A stretch of DNA of 8,352 nt, from assembly GCA_011051825.1 (NCBI GenBank), contig DRKH01000288.1:1-8352 (forward strand). The letters are read 5' to 3'. The translations under genes were made by a program, and so were the position numbers. The DNA is from Desulfobulbus sp. GTDB lineage: Bacteria > Desulfobacterota > Desulfobulbia > Desulfobulbales > Desulfobulbaceae. Within the stretch, counting starts at the first letter, position 1. Each line of letters starts with the position of its first letter. Shown here piece by piece: positions 1 through 5,919 of the stretch. The notes beneath the pieces were generated by a model that was not told where the DNA came from, searched no databases, and saw nothing but the letters and a program-made list of their open reading frames with translations.

Positions 1-283
1 GGCCACTGCGGATTCGCGCAACATCAGCCTCAATGGTATCTACCTGATACCCCGAAAAAAAATAGCTTTGGGCGCCCATTGCACGCTTGCCATTACCCTG
101 ACCGGAGAGGGAAGCCAGATGATTGTCACCATTCCGGGCAGGGTCTGCCGTCATGATGACCAGGGAATGGCCGTTGCCTTTCTCGATATGGATGTGGACA
201 GCTTCGTCCACCTTAAAAACCTGGTCAAGCTGCATGCTGCGGAAGGGAAGATTACAGATCCTCTAATCGGTCCAGGTCAATAA
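1..283 (+). CDS. PilZ-domain protein, C-terminal part (5' truncated)
   Basis: The frame is open from base 2 to the TAA at 281-283, giving about 93 residues with the start outside the window. The visible part begins with SRNISLNGIYL, which matches the second PilZ signature ([D/N]xSxxG, here NISLNG at bases 20-37), followed by alternating hydrophobic strands (TLAITLTG, MIVTIPGRVCR, GMAVAFLDMD) and a C-terminal helix (SFVHLKNLVKLH), as expected of the PilZ beta barrel and its trailing helix. PilZ domains bind cyclic di-GMP and alter motility, attachment or secretion. The RxxxR half of the binding site lies upstream, so nucleotide binding cannot be judged, and other domains may precede it. The TTG at 68 is internal to the domain and is not the real start. 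Its last 32 bases overlap the convergent regulator gene. Confidence 0.8.
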   Translation, partial: ATADSRNISLNGIYLIPRKKIALGAHCTLAITLTGEGSQMIVTIPGRVCRHDDQGMAVAFLDMDVDSFVHLKNLVKLHAAEGKITDPLIGPGQ

Positions 284-917
284 TCTCAATCAACTTTCCC
301 TGCACCCGAAGGATATTGTCCTCGCTCATCTTTGCAAAGATGCGGGAAAGTGTTTCCGGACTGGTTCCCAGCAGGCTTGCCAGCTGCCCCTTGGGGATGT
401 CCAGGGTCACCTGATCGGTGCGTCCCTGTTCTTCACACAGATAAAGCAGATGCGAGGCCAGCCTGCCCGGCACCTCTTTCAGGGACAGATGCTCGATCTG
501 GGTGGCAAACCTTCGCAGACGGAGGGAAAGCATGGCCAGCATATTGAGGGCAAGGGATGGATTGGCATGGACCAGATCGGAAAACTCCGAGCGCGGGAAA
601 AAAAGGAGTTTACCCTTACTCAGGGCTACGGCGTTGGCCGGAAAGGGCTGGCCGTGAAAAACAGGGACCTCGCCAAATGGCTCACCCGGCCCGAAGATAT
701 GAAGGATCTGCTCCCTGCCTTCAAGCGAGGTCTTGAATATTTTAATTTTCCCCTCGGCAACCATATAAAAACCGGTGGCCTCGTCACCTTCAAAAAAAAT
801 GGTTTCTCCGCGGGCCACGGTTTTTACCCGGGATATTGCCGATACTTCTGCGAGTTGCGACTCAGAAATCCCCGAAAACAGATGACTGCCGGCGATTATA
901 TCCTGTACCTTGTTCAT
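252..917 (-). CDS. hcpR: Crp/Fnr-family transcriptional regulator, HcpR-like
   Basis: The 221-aa protein has an N-terminal cyclic-nucleotide-binding-like barrel (about residues 10-120), a long dimer helix (about 122-145) and a C-terminal winged helix-turn-helix (about 150-215). The recognition helix reads TSPETLSRIF (residues 185-194); its E188, S191 and R192 match the E-xx-SR set that FNR uses to read TTGAT. The phosphate-binding loop of cAMP-type CRP (R-S/T-A) is replaced by PFPAN, and the only cysteine is C161, so it is neither a cAMP sensor nor an Fe-S FNR. HcpR proteins of anaerobes lie next to hcp and are reported to sense nitrogen oxides through heme; heme binding here is inferred. The start ATG (917-915) has an AGGTCG Shine-Dalgarno 7 nt upstream. 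It is divergent from hcp, and the intergenic operator could serve both genes. The symbol rests on adjacency, so other Dnr/Nnr-type names are possible. Confidence 0.82.
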   Translation of the reverse strand: MNKVQDIIAGSHLFSGISESQLAEVSAISRVKTVARGETIFFEGDEATGFYMVAEGKIKIFKTSLEGREQILHIFGPGEPFGEVPVFHGQPFPANAVALSKGKLLFFPRSEFSDLVHANPSLALNMLAMLSLRLRRFATQIEHLSLKEVPGRLASHLLYLCEEQGRTDQVTLDIPKGQLASLLGTSPETLSRIFAKMSEDNILRVQGKLIEIIDLDRLEDL

Positions 918-1052
918 AAAAAAACGACCTCGAATATTGAGTTGAACGCATTCAGAAAAGAGCGGTCTGACTATTCTTTCCGCTCAGCTCTCAACACCCA
1001 TACCTGACAACCTGTTCCCGGTCAACTCAACGCGTCCATATTACAGGACAAT

Positions 1053-1082
1053 TTTTTCCGGCTTTTTTCCAAACCGGAAAAA
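1053..1082. repeat. 9-bp inverted repeat in the regulator-hcp intergenic region
   Basis: TTTTTCCGG (1053-1061) and CCGGAAAAA (1074-1082) form a perfect 9-bp inverted repeat around a 12-nt loop. On neither strand is it followed directly by a T run, so it is not a convincing terminator. It lies upstream of the A10 tract (1086-1095) and the hcp operator, and could be a second regulator site or a cruciform; no function is shown. Confidence 0.5.
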
Positions 1083-1100
1083 GACAAAAAAAAAATAAAA

Positions 1101-1116
1101 TTTGATATACATCAAA
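1101..1116. promoter_or_regulatory. FNR-type operator upstream of hcp
   Basis: TTTGATATACATCAAA is a perfect inverted repeat (TTTGAT-4 nt-ATCAAA) that contains the FNR-family consensus TTGATnnnnATCAA exactly. Its centre (1108.5) lies 41.5 bp upstream of the start site predicted from the -10 element, the standard class II activator position. The adjacent Crp/Fnr regulator has the E-xx-SR recognition residues that read TTGAT, so it is the likely ligand, although a global FNR could also bind. An A10 tract (1086-1095) just upstream may aid polymerase or bend the DNA. Confidence 0.8.
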
Positions 1117-1136
1117 GGAAATTGACACAATGTGGT

Positions 1137-1150
1137 TATAGTGATTACAT
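1137..1150 (+). promoter_or_regulatory. hcp promoter -10 element and predicted start site
   Basis: TATAGT at 1137-1142 matches TATAAT at 5 of 6 positions and predicts transcription starting near 1149-1150. No good -35 box exists 17 bp upstream because the operator overlaps that place, as in class II activator-dependent promoters. A TTGACA at 1122-1127 resembles a -35 box, but its best partner at 17 bp (TTACAT) is poor. The resulting leader is about 56 nt. Confidence 0.6.
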
Positions 1151-1205
1151 CCTAATCAAGAAAAACGTCGAACGCGACACAAAAATCAGACAAAGGAGAT
1201 ACAAT

Positions 1206-2834
1206 ATGTATTGTAATCAGTGCGAACAGACCGCAAAAGGAGTTGCCTGCACCAAGATCGGGGTATGTGGCAAAAACGAGGAAGTAGCCGACCTTGAAGA
1301 TGTACTTATTCATGCCCTCTGCGGCCTGTCCCTCTTTGCCAATGAGGCTCGCCAGAAAGACATCGTTGACCAGGAACTGGATCGTTTTGTCATGGAAGCG
1401 GTGTTCTCCACCCTGACCAATGTTGATTTTGACCCGGAACGATTCGTTGTCCTGATCAACAAGACCGTTGAACTTCGAGATGGCCTGAAGGAAAAGGTTG
1501 CGGCCGCAGGCGGCAAAACCGATTTCGATCATCCTGCAGCCACCTATACCCCGGCCGGCACGATTGAAGAGTTAGCCAAACAGGGCGCGGATCTCAACTT
1601 TATTCCCAGCCTGGATACCGATGAAAACGTCCGTTCCCTGAAACAGACCCTGCTGTACGGTCTGAAGGGAATTGCCGCATACGGAGATCATGCCGCCATC
1701 CTCGGCCAGACGGATCCGGTGGTTGCCGGTTTCATGTATGAAGCCCTGTCGGCCCTGCTGGCTGAAGGTCTCACCGTTGAGGACTGCGTGCCCGTTGCCA
1801 TGAAGGCCGGTGAGATCAACCTGAAAGCCATGGAGCTGCTGGACGCCGCCAACACCGGGACCTACGGCCACCCGGTTCCCACTTCCGTACCCCTGGGACA
1901 CCGCAAGAACAAATGTATCCTGATCACCGGTCATGACCTGCACGATCTCGAGCTGCTGCTTAAACAGACCGAAGGCAAGGGAATCGACATCTACACCCAC
2001 GGTGAGATGCTGCCCTGTCACGGTTATCCGGAGCTGAAAAAATATGATCATTTTTACGGTCATTTCGGCACCGCATGGCAGAACCAGCACAAAGAGTTCC
2101 CGAATTTCCCGGGGCCGGTTCTGTTTACCACCAACTGTATCCAGAAACCGCGTGAAGACTATGCAGACCGCATTTTCACCACCGGCCTGGTCGGCTGGCC
2201 CGGAATTAAACACATCGAGGACAAGGACTTCTCCGCGGTCATCGATAAGGCTCTGGCCCTGGACGGCTGGCAGGATGACGCGGACAACGGTTCGGTTATG
2301 GTCGGTTTTGCCCGCAACGCCGTTCTCGGAGTTGCCGACAAGGTGATTGAGGCGGTGAAGAACAAAGATATCCGCCATTTCTTCCTGGTCGGAGGCTGTG
2401 ACGGTGCCAAGCCCGGCCGTGACTACTTCACCAAGTTTGTTGAGCAGGTACCTTCGGACTGCATGGTCCTGACCCTGGCCTGCGGTAAGTTCCGTTTCTT
2501 TGACAAAGACCTGGGCGACATCGGCGGTATCCCGCGTCTGCTTGACGTCGGACAGTGCAATGATGCCTACTCCGCCATTCAGATTGCCGTGGCCCTGGCC
2601 GGTGCGTTTGAGTGCGACGTCAACGATCTGCCGCTGTCCATGATTATCTCCTGGTACGAGCAGAAGGCGGTGGCGATCCTGCTGACCCTGCTGTTCCTGG
2701 GCATCAAGGATATCCGCCTCGGACCCTCCCTGCCCGCCTTTATCAGCCCGGCAGTGCTGCAGTTCCTGGTAGACACCTTTGATATCAAACCGGTTGATAC
2801 CCCGGAGAATGACCTGAAGACCATTCTCGGTTAA
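1206..2834 (+). CDS. hcp: Hybrid cluster protein (hydroxylamine/nitric oxide reductase), class I
   Basis: The 542-aa protein starts at ATG 1206, with AAGGAG (1193-1198) 7 nt upstream; an in-frame upstream start is not needed, because Hcp proteins begin MYCNQC. C3, C6, C15 and C21 form the CxxCx8Cx5C motif of class I enzymes and bind a cubane Fe-S cluster. The hybrid cluster ligands are all present: H243 (GHDLHDLE), E267 (THGEM), C311 (TTNC), C398 (GGCDG), C426 (LACGK), C451 (GQC), E485 and K487 (YEQK). Hcp reduces hydroxylamine in vitro and acts as a high-affinity NO reductase protecting anaerobes from nitrosative stress; it is cytoplasmic. No Hcr reductase gene is adjacent, so electrons may come from the ferredoxin-like gene at 4751. 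The upstream FNR-type operator and divergent regulator suggest induction by nitrogen oxides. Confidence 0.97.
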   Translation: MYCNQCEQTAKGVACTKIGVCGKNEEVADLEDVLIHALCGLSLFANEARQKDIVDQELDRFVMEAVFSTLTNVDFDPERFVVLINKTVELRDGLKEKVAAAGGKTDFDHPAATYTPAGTIEELAKQGADLNFIPSLDTDENVRSLKQTLLYGLKGIAAYGDHAAILGQTDPVVAGFMYEALSALLAEGLTVEDCVPVAMKAGEINLKAMELLDAANTGTYGHPVPTSVPLGHRKNKCILITGHDLHDLELLLKQTEGKGIDIYTHGEMLPCHGYPELKKYDHFYGHFGTAWQNQHKEFPNFPGPVLFTTNCIQKPREDYADRIFTTGLVGWPGIKHIEDKDFSAVIDKALALDGWQDDADNGSVMVGFARNAVLGVADKVIEAVKNKDIRHFFLVGGCDGAKPGRDYFTKFVEQVPSDCMVLTLACGKFRFFDKDLGDIGGIPRLLDVGQCNDAYSAIQIAVALAGAFECDVNDLPLSMIISWYEQKAVAILLTLLFLGIKDIRLGPSLPAFISPAVLQFLVDTFDIKPVDTPENDLKTILG

Positions 2835-2840
2835 CCCAGC

Positions 2841-2931
2841 TGGCTGTGGACCGGATTTTTAACTTCACAGCCACAACAGATAGCGTAGACTTCGAACTCG
2901 CCATCCGGAGTTAAAGCGGGTTATAAACCCG
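2841..2931 (+). other. Series of three hairpins in the hcp 3' region
   Basis: Three stems follow the hcp stop codon before the terminator: TGGCTGTG/CACAGCCA (2841-2848 with 2866-2873), AACTC/GAGTT (2895-2899 with 2908-2912) and CGGGTT/AACCCG (2917-2922 with 2926-2931, loop ATA). They may stabilise the hcp mRNA 3' end, or form part of a separate small RNA ending at the same terminator. No known RNA family was recognised. Confidence 0.45.
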
Positions 2932-2938
2932 ATCAGTC

Positions 2939-2969
2939 AAGGCCGGGCCTGAACGGTCCGGCCTTTTTT
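2939..2969 (+). terminator. Rho-independent terminator after hcp
   Basis: GGCCGGGCC (2941-2949) pairs with GGTCCGGCC (2955-2963) with one G-U pair, around the 5-nt loop TGAAC, and is followed by T6 (2964-2969). It ends hcp transcription and implies that the siroheme reductase gene downstream has its own promoter or depends on readthrough. Confidence 0.9.
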
Positions 2970-3053
2970 AACAAATCGGCCATGGCTGGAGTCGGATCGC
3001 CATACCACCCGGCGGTGTCGGGTTTTCAGCACGCTCTGCGACTACTTTGTTTT

Positions 3054-3095
3054 AAGAATACAAAAAATAAGAATACAAAAAATACAAAGAATACA
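3054..3095 (+). repeat. A-rich 15-nt tandem repeat upstream of the siroheme reductase
   Basis: AAGAATACAAAAAAT occurs twice in perfect tandem (3054-3068 and 3069-3083), then ACA, then a partial third copy AAGAATACA (3087-3095). The array ends 11 nt before the GTG start at 3107 and occupies the place of the leader and Shine-Dalgarno sequence. It may be a slippage-prone or regulatory A-rich leader. No -35/-10 pair was clear. Confidence 0.75.
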
Positions 3096-3106
3096 TTGGC
3101 AACGCC

Positions 3107-3751
3107 GTGACGATCATACAAAAAAACCACAAAACCTTTCTTCCTATGCCCGGAATCAACGCAGGGATGCTCACCTTACAGGACCTGGAACGAATCACCG
3201 ATCTGGTTCGCAAACATGAGATCCCCATGGTCAAGGTGACCGGTGCCCAGCGTCTGTACTTCCTGGGACTCTCGCCAGAAAAACACAGTGAGGTCATGGA
3301 AGAACTTGAACTTCCCACGACCATGCCCCATACCCGAAGCCGGACCCATTATGTTCAGGCCTGTCCCGGCAAAAGCTGGTGCAAGTATGGTACCCGAGAT
3401 ACCCAACACATGGCCAGAGCGCTCACCGAGATGAAGCTGGACGGTCCCCTGCCCTACAAGGTCAAGGTCGGTATTTCCGGCTGCCGGATGTGCTGCTGCG
3501 AGTCATGGATGCGGGATGTAGGGCTTGCTGCTGAAAAAAACGGCTGGCGCTTTACCTTCGGCGGCAACGCAGCCGGACGACCGCGAATCGGTGACCTGGT
3601 CGCCGACGGACTCAGTGATGAAGAGGCGCTCACACTGATTAAAAAAACCCTTAACTATTATATAAAGACCGCTAAATTTAAAACCCGCAGCGCCCGTTTT
3701 ATGGAGCGTGTCGGGATAGAAACATTAAAAAAAGGGATCGGCCTGAGCTGA
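3107..3751 (+). CDS. Small assimilatory-type siroheme sulfite/nitrite reductase-like protein
   Basis: The 214-aa protein combines a short ferredoxin-like half domain (about residues 10-70; PMPGINAGML, TGAQRLYFLG) with one siroheme/4Fe-4S domain (about 75-205). C86-x5-C92 (CPGKSWC) and C126-x3-C130 (GCRMCC) are the cluster and siroheme ligand cysteines; R49, R77/R79, K118 and K120 sit where sulfite reductases hold substrate-binding basic residues. Full-size sulfite reductases have duplicated halves, whereas this resembles the single-copy 'assimilatory-type' low-spin hemoprotein of Desulfovibrio (about 220 aa). It could reduce sulfite or nitrite, and the donor is unknown. The GTG start follows no good Shine-Dalgarno sequence, and the frame is open back to 3071, so the true start is uncertain. 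Three adjacent cysteines (C129-C131) are a notable detail. The next gene starts 31 nt after its stop. Confidence 0.88.
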   Translation: MTIIQKNHKTFLPMPGINAGMLTLQDLERITDLVRKHEIPMVKVTGAQRLYFLGLSPEKHSEVMEELELPTTMPHTRSRTHYVQACPGKSWCKYGTRDTQHMARALTEMKLDGPLPYKVKVGISGCRMCCCESWMRDVGLAAEKNGWRFTFGGNAAGRPRIGDLVADGLSDEEALTLIKKTLNYYIKTAKFKTRSARFMERVGIETLKKGIGLS

Positions 3752-3782
3752 TACCTGAAACCTGAGCCCTGGAACCTGAATT

Positions 3783-4523
3783 ATGAAATGCCCCGGACAA
3801 GACAGTCGCTACTGGAGCGGTGAGGATGTATTTGAGGCCGAGTGCCCGAACTGTGGGCACGGTGTGGAATTTTTTAAAGACGACAGCCAGCAGAAATGCC
3901 GCAAATGCGGACACCGGATGCTGAACCCGAAAATGGATTTCGGCTGCGCTTCCTACTGCCCCCATGCAGAGCAGTGCCTCGGCTCCATGCCGCCGGAACT
4001 GATCGCCAAACAGGGGGATCTGTTCAAAGATCGGGTTGCCATTGCCATGCGCAGATATTTCGGCAGTGATGCCCGCAGGATCAAACACGCAATGGATGTG
4101 GCCGGACATGCCGAGGCCATCGGCAAAGAACAGCAGGAAGGAGACCTGATGGTGATCATGGCCGCAGCCTACCTGCACGACATCGGCATTAAAAATGCCG
4201 AGTTGAAATACAACTCCTCATCGGCAAAATATCAGCACATTGAAGGACCGCCGGTGGCAAAAGAACTGCTTGCCGAGCTCAAGGCCCCGGAAGACCTCGT
4301 TGAGGAAGTCTGTGACATCATCGGTCATCACCACAGTCCCCGTGACGAGGAAACCATGAACTTCAAAGTTCTCTACGATGCCGATCTTATCGTCAACATG
4401 GCTGAGCTGTACCAGGAAAAACCCCACAGTCGGGAGCAGCTGGAAAAGATATTGGCCTCTTCATTCATGACCGAGGCCGGTGCCGGTGAAGCCCGGAAAA
4501 CTCTCGAAAAATTAATCCAGTAA
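3783..4523 (+). CDS. Zinc-ribbon plus HD-domain phosphohydrolase-like protein
   Basis: The 246-aa protein has a cysteine-rich N-terminus: C3, C21-x2-C24 (CPNC), C39-x2-C42 (CRKC), then C55, C59 and C65, enough for a zinc ribbon and perhaps a second metal or Fe-S site. From about residue 95 it has an HD domain with the metal ligands H102, H132-D133 (YLHDIG), H182-H184 (GHHH) and D199/D201 (YDAD). HD proteins are metal-dependent phosphohydrolases, often acting on nucleotides; the substrate here is unknown. No signal peptide or membrane segment is visible, so it is probably cytoplasmic. It follows the siroheme reductase by 31 nt, probably in the same transcript. A weak GGAA lies upstream of the ATG. 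Four CCTGA copies (3742-3780) span the end of the previous gene and the spacer. Confidence 0.85.
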   Translation: MKCPGQDSRYWSGEDVFEAECPNCGHGVEFFKDDSQQKCRKCGHRMLNPKMDFGCASYCPHAEQCLGSMPPELIAKQGDLFKDRVAIAMRRYFGSDARRIKHAMDVAGHAEAIGKEQQEGDLMVIMAAAYLHDIGIKNAELKYNSSSAKYQHIEGPPVAKELLAELKAPEDLVEEVCDIIGHHHSPRDEETMNFKVLYDADLIVNMAELYQEKPHSREQLEKILASSFMTEAGAGEARKTLEKLIQ

Positions 4524-4727
4524 ACAGTAACGTAACTATTCAGGTAGGGGCAGAGAACTAGCCCTACCACCACCTGTAACTGTTCAGGAGTGCTCCATAT
4601 CTGTGCAGGCAGGCCTGTGAACTATAGTGATTCCTATGTGAATCAGGCCTGACCGTGCAGAGAGGTAGATAAGCGCAGACTTCGAGCGCAGACTCCGTGG
4701 GGTGCTCCTGAACAGTTACACAGTAAC
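4524..4727. mobile_element. MITE-like palindromic element with 8-bp flanking direct repeat
   Basis: A 188-bp segment (4532-4719) is bounded by GTAACTATTCAGG (4532-4544) and, inverted, CCTGAACAGTTAC (4707-4719), which match at 12 of 13 positions. ACAGTAAC flanks it on both sides (4524-4531 and 4720-4727), like a target-site duplication. A third copy of the end, GTAACTGTTCAGG, lies inside at 4576-4588 and forms a perfect 16-bp inverted repeat with the right end (4575-4590 with 4705-4720). Inside are further stems (GGTAGGG/CCCTACC 4543-4568; TGATTC/GAATCA 4628-4645) and two CAGGCCTG copies. It has no coding capacity, so it may be a non-autonomous transposon or a REP/BIME-like unit. It begins just after the HD gene stop and lies before the ferredoxin gene, where its hairpins could affect transcription. 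Confidence 0.6.
4672..4694 (+). repeat. Direct repeat inside the palindromic element
   Basis: AGCGCAGACT occurs at 4672-4681 and again at 4685-4694, separated by TCG. It is a short direct duplication within the right part of the MITE-like element; its role is unknown. Confidence 0.7.
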
Positions 4728-4750
4728 AACCTGACATAGAGGATAGGTTT

Positions 4751-5485
4751 ATGAAAATAACGCGAAAAATTATTGAAATTGACGAAGAACTCTGTACCGG
4801 CTGCGGTGAATGCGTACCCGACTGCGCCGAAGGCAGCCTGCAGATCATTGACGGCAAGGCAAAACTGGTTGCCGACAAACTCTGCGACGGCCTTGGCGCC
4901 TGTCTCGGTTCCTGCCCCACCGGCGCCCTGAAAATCGTAGAGCGTGAAGCAGACGAGTTTGATGAAGAGGCGGTCGAGGAATTTCTGGCCGAGCAAAAAA
5001 ATAAAACAGCTGCACCGGCCGGCGGTGGTTGTCCTTCGGCCCAGATCAAGACCATGCAGCCGATTACCCCCTGCCAGGCGGCTAATACCCCGACTTCCCA
5101 GGAGGGCAGTGCCCTTTCCCACTGGCCGGTCCAGATCAGGCTGATCCCGCCGGCGGCTCCGTTTCTTGAAAACTGCGATCTGCTGATTGCAGCCGACTGC
5201 ACAGCGGTCTCCTATGCCGGTCTGCAGAAGGATTTCATCCAAGGCCGGGTGGTGATGATGGGTTGCCCGAAATTTGATGATCAGCAGATGTACGTCGACC
5301 GGTTTACCGAGCTGTTCCAGACCCGCAAACTGAACTCGGTCACCATCCTGATCATGGAAGTACCGTGCTGCGGCTCCATGCTCCAGATCGTCAAAAAGGC
5401 CTATAGCGATGCAGGTGCAACCGTGCCGGTCCGCCAGGTCGTTGTCTCCACCCAGGGTGTTCTTCTCGACGACCGCACTTGGTAA
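4751..5485 (+). CDS. 4Fe-4S ferredoxin-domain protein with C-terminal cysteine-rich domain
   Basis: The 244-aa protein has an N-terminal ferredoxin domain (residues 1-63). Cluster 1 has the complete motif C15-x2-C18-x2-C21-x3-C25. The second motif is C45-DG-L48-GA-C51-x3-C55-P, with leucine in place of one cysteine, so it may bind a 3Fe-4S cluster, recruit another ligand or have lost the cluster. An acidic linker (about 64-90) leads to a C-terminal domain with C94, C108, C142, C150, C172 and C206-C207 (VPCCGS) in a beta-alpha pattern that I could not assign to a named fold. A role as electron carrier for Hcp or the siroheme reductase is inferred from position; ferredoxin-like genes (called frdX) are reported in HcpR regulons, and this may correspond to one. 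GAGG 8 nt upstream supports the ATG. A strong terminator follows. Confidence 0.88.
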   Translation: MKITRKIIEIDEELCTGCGECVPDCAEGSLQIIDGKAKLVADKLCDGLGACLGSCPTGALKIVEREADEFDEEAVEEFLAEQKNKTAAPAGGGCPSAQIKTMQPITPCQAANTPTSQEGSALSHWPVQIRLIPPAAPFLENCDLLIAADCTAVSYAGLQKDFIQGRVVMMGCPKFDDQQMYVDRFTELFQTRKLNSVTILIMEVPCCGSMLQIVKKAYSDAGATVPVRQVVVSTQGVLLDDRTW

Positions 5486-5523
5486 TCTTTTTACCTTCCG
5501 TTCTTTTTTTTAAGTTTCATTAC

Positions 5524-5570
5524 ATCTCGCAAAAACAGAGAAAAACCTGTTTTTGCGGGATTTCTTTTTT
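5524..5570 (+). terminator. Rho-independent terminator after the ferredoxin gene
   Basis: ATCTCGCAAAAACAG (5524-5538) pairs with CTGTTTTTGCGGGAT (5547-5561) as a 15-bp stem with a single U-G wobble and an 8-nt loop, followed by the T-rich tail TTCTTTTTT (5562-5570). There is no T run on the opposite strand, so it acts on the plus strand. The rest of the gap from 5571 to 5688 shows no gene. Confidence 0.88.
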
Positions 5571-5688
5571 CACCTCTTGTACTAGTCATTCTTCCTTCAT
5601 CCAGTTTTCCTTTCAGTTGAACCGGGAGACAGAATAGTTTTCGCAAGTCGCAAACAGAGGTAGTTTTTTTTTGGGCGGTCCTGTAATT

Positions 5689-5919
5689 CTACTTTGTCAC
5701 TTTCCCTTGTTTTCTCTTTTTCAGGCTGAGGCGACGAAACCAGATACCGGAACCGGAAAGGAGTACTCCCGCCCCGATGAGCAGGTATTTTGCTTCAGTG
5801 ACATCGACGCTGAGCAGCGACCAGCAGATCAGGACAAGGCCGGCGATGATCAAAAACCAGTCGGCAATGGTATTGATGACCTGGGAAATCTTTGTCAGAA
5901 CCTCGTGCACTTTGCCCAT
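5689..5919 (-). CDS. Small two-helix membrane protein
   Basis: The 76-aa protein is not recognised as a named family. An amphipathic N-terminus (residues 1-18) precedes two hydrophobic segments, about 19-38 (DWFLIIAGLVLICWSLLSV) and 45-61 (YLLIGAGVLLSGSGIWF), and a strongly basic tail (RRLSLKKRKQGK). By the positive-inside rule the C-terminus is probably cytoplasmic, which puts the N-terminus there too, as a hairpin. The start ATG (5919-5917) overlaps the upstream stop as TAATG and is preceded by GGTGGAG at about 8 nt, so translation is probably coupled to the TusA/SirA-like gene. A membrane partner or anchor for that redox protein is possible but unproven. No terminator was found after its TAG. 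Confidence 0.75.
   Translation of the reverse strand: MGKVHEVLTKISQVINTIADWFLIIAGLVLICWSLLSVDVTEAKYLLIGAGVLLSGSGIWFRRLSLKKRKQGKVTK

Noticed and set aside
450..1007. 185-aa open frame on the plus strand
   Set aside because: It lies opposite the clearly recognisable Crp/Fnr regulator and has no domain-like sequence.
1053..1082. Terminator at the TTTTTCCGG inverted repeat
   Set aside because: No T run follows the stem on either strand.
1122..1150. Classic sigma-70 promoter using TTGACA at 1122
   Set aside because: The partner 17 bp downstream (TTACAT) is poor, while TATAGT at 1137 fits the class II operator spacing.
1122..1205. Upstream in-frame extension of hcp
   Set aside because: It would include the promoter, and Hcp proteins start MYCNQC, which has a proper Shine-Dalgarno at 1193-1198.
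1572..2378. 268-aa open frame on the minus strand
   Set aside because: It is antisense to the core of hcp, whose metal ligands are all intact; it is a coding shadow.
4564..5242. Two open frames of about 200 aa on the minus strand
   Set aside because: They are antisense to the ferredoxin gene and run through the palindromic element; no protein motifs were seen.
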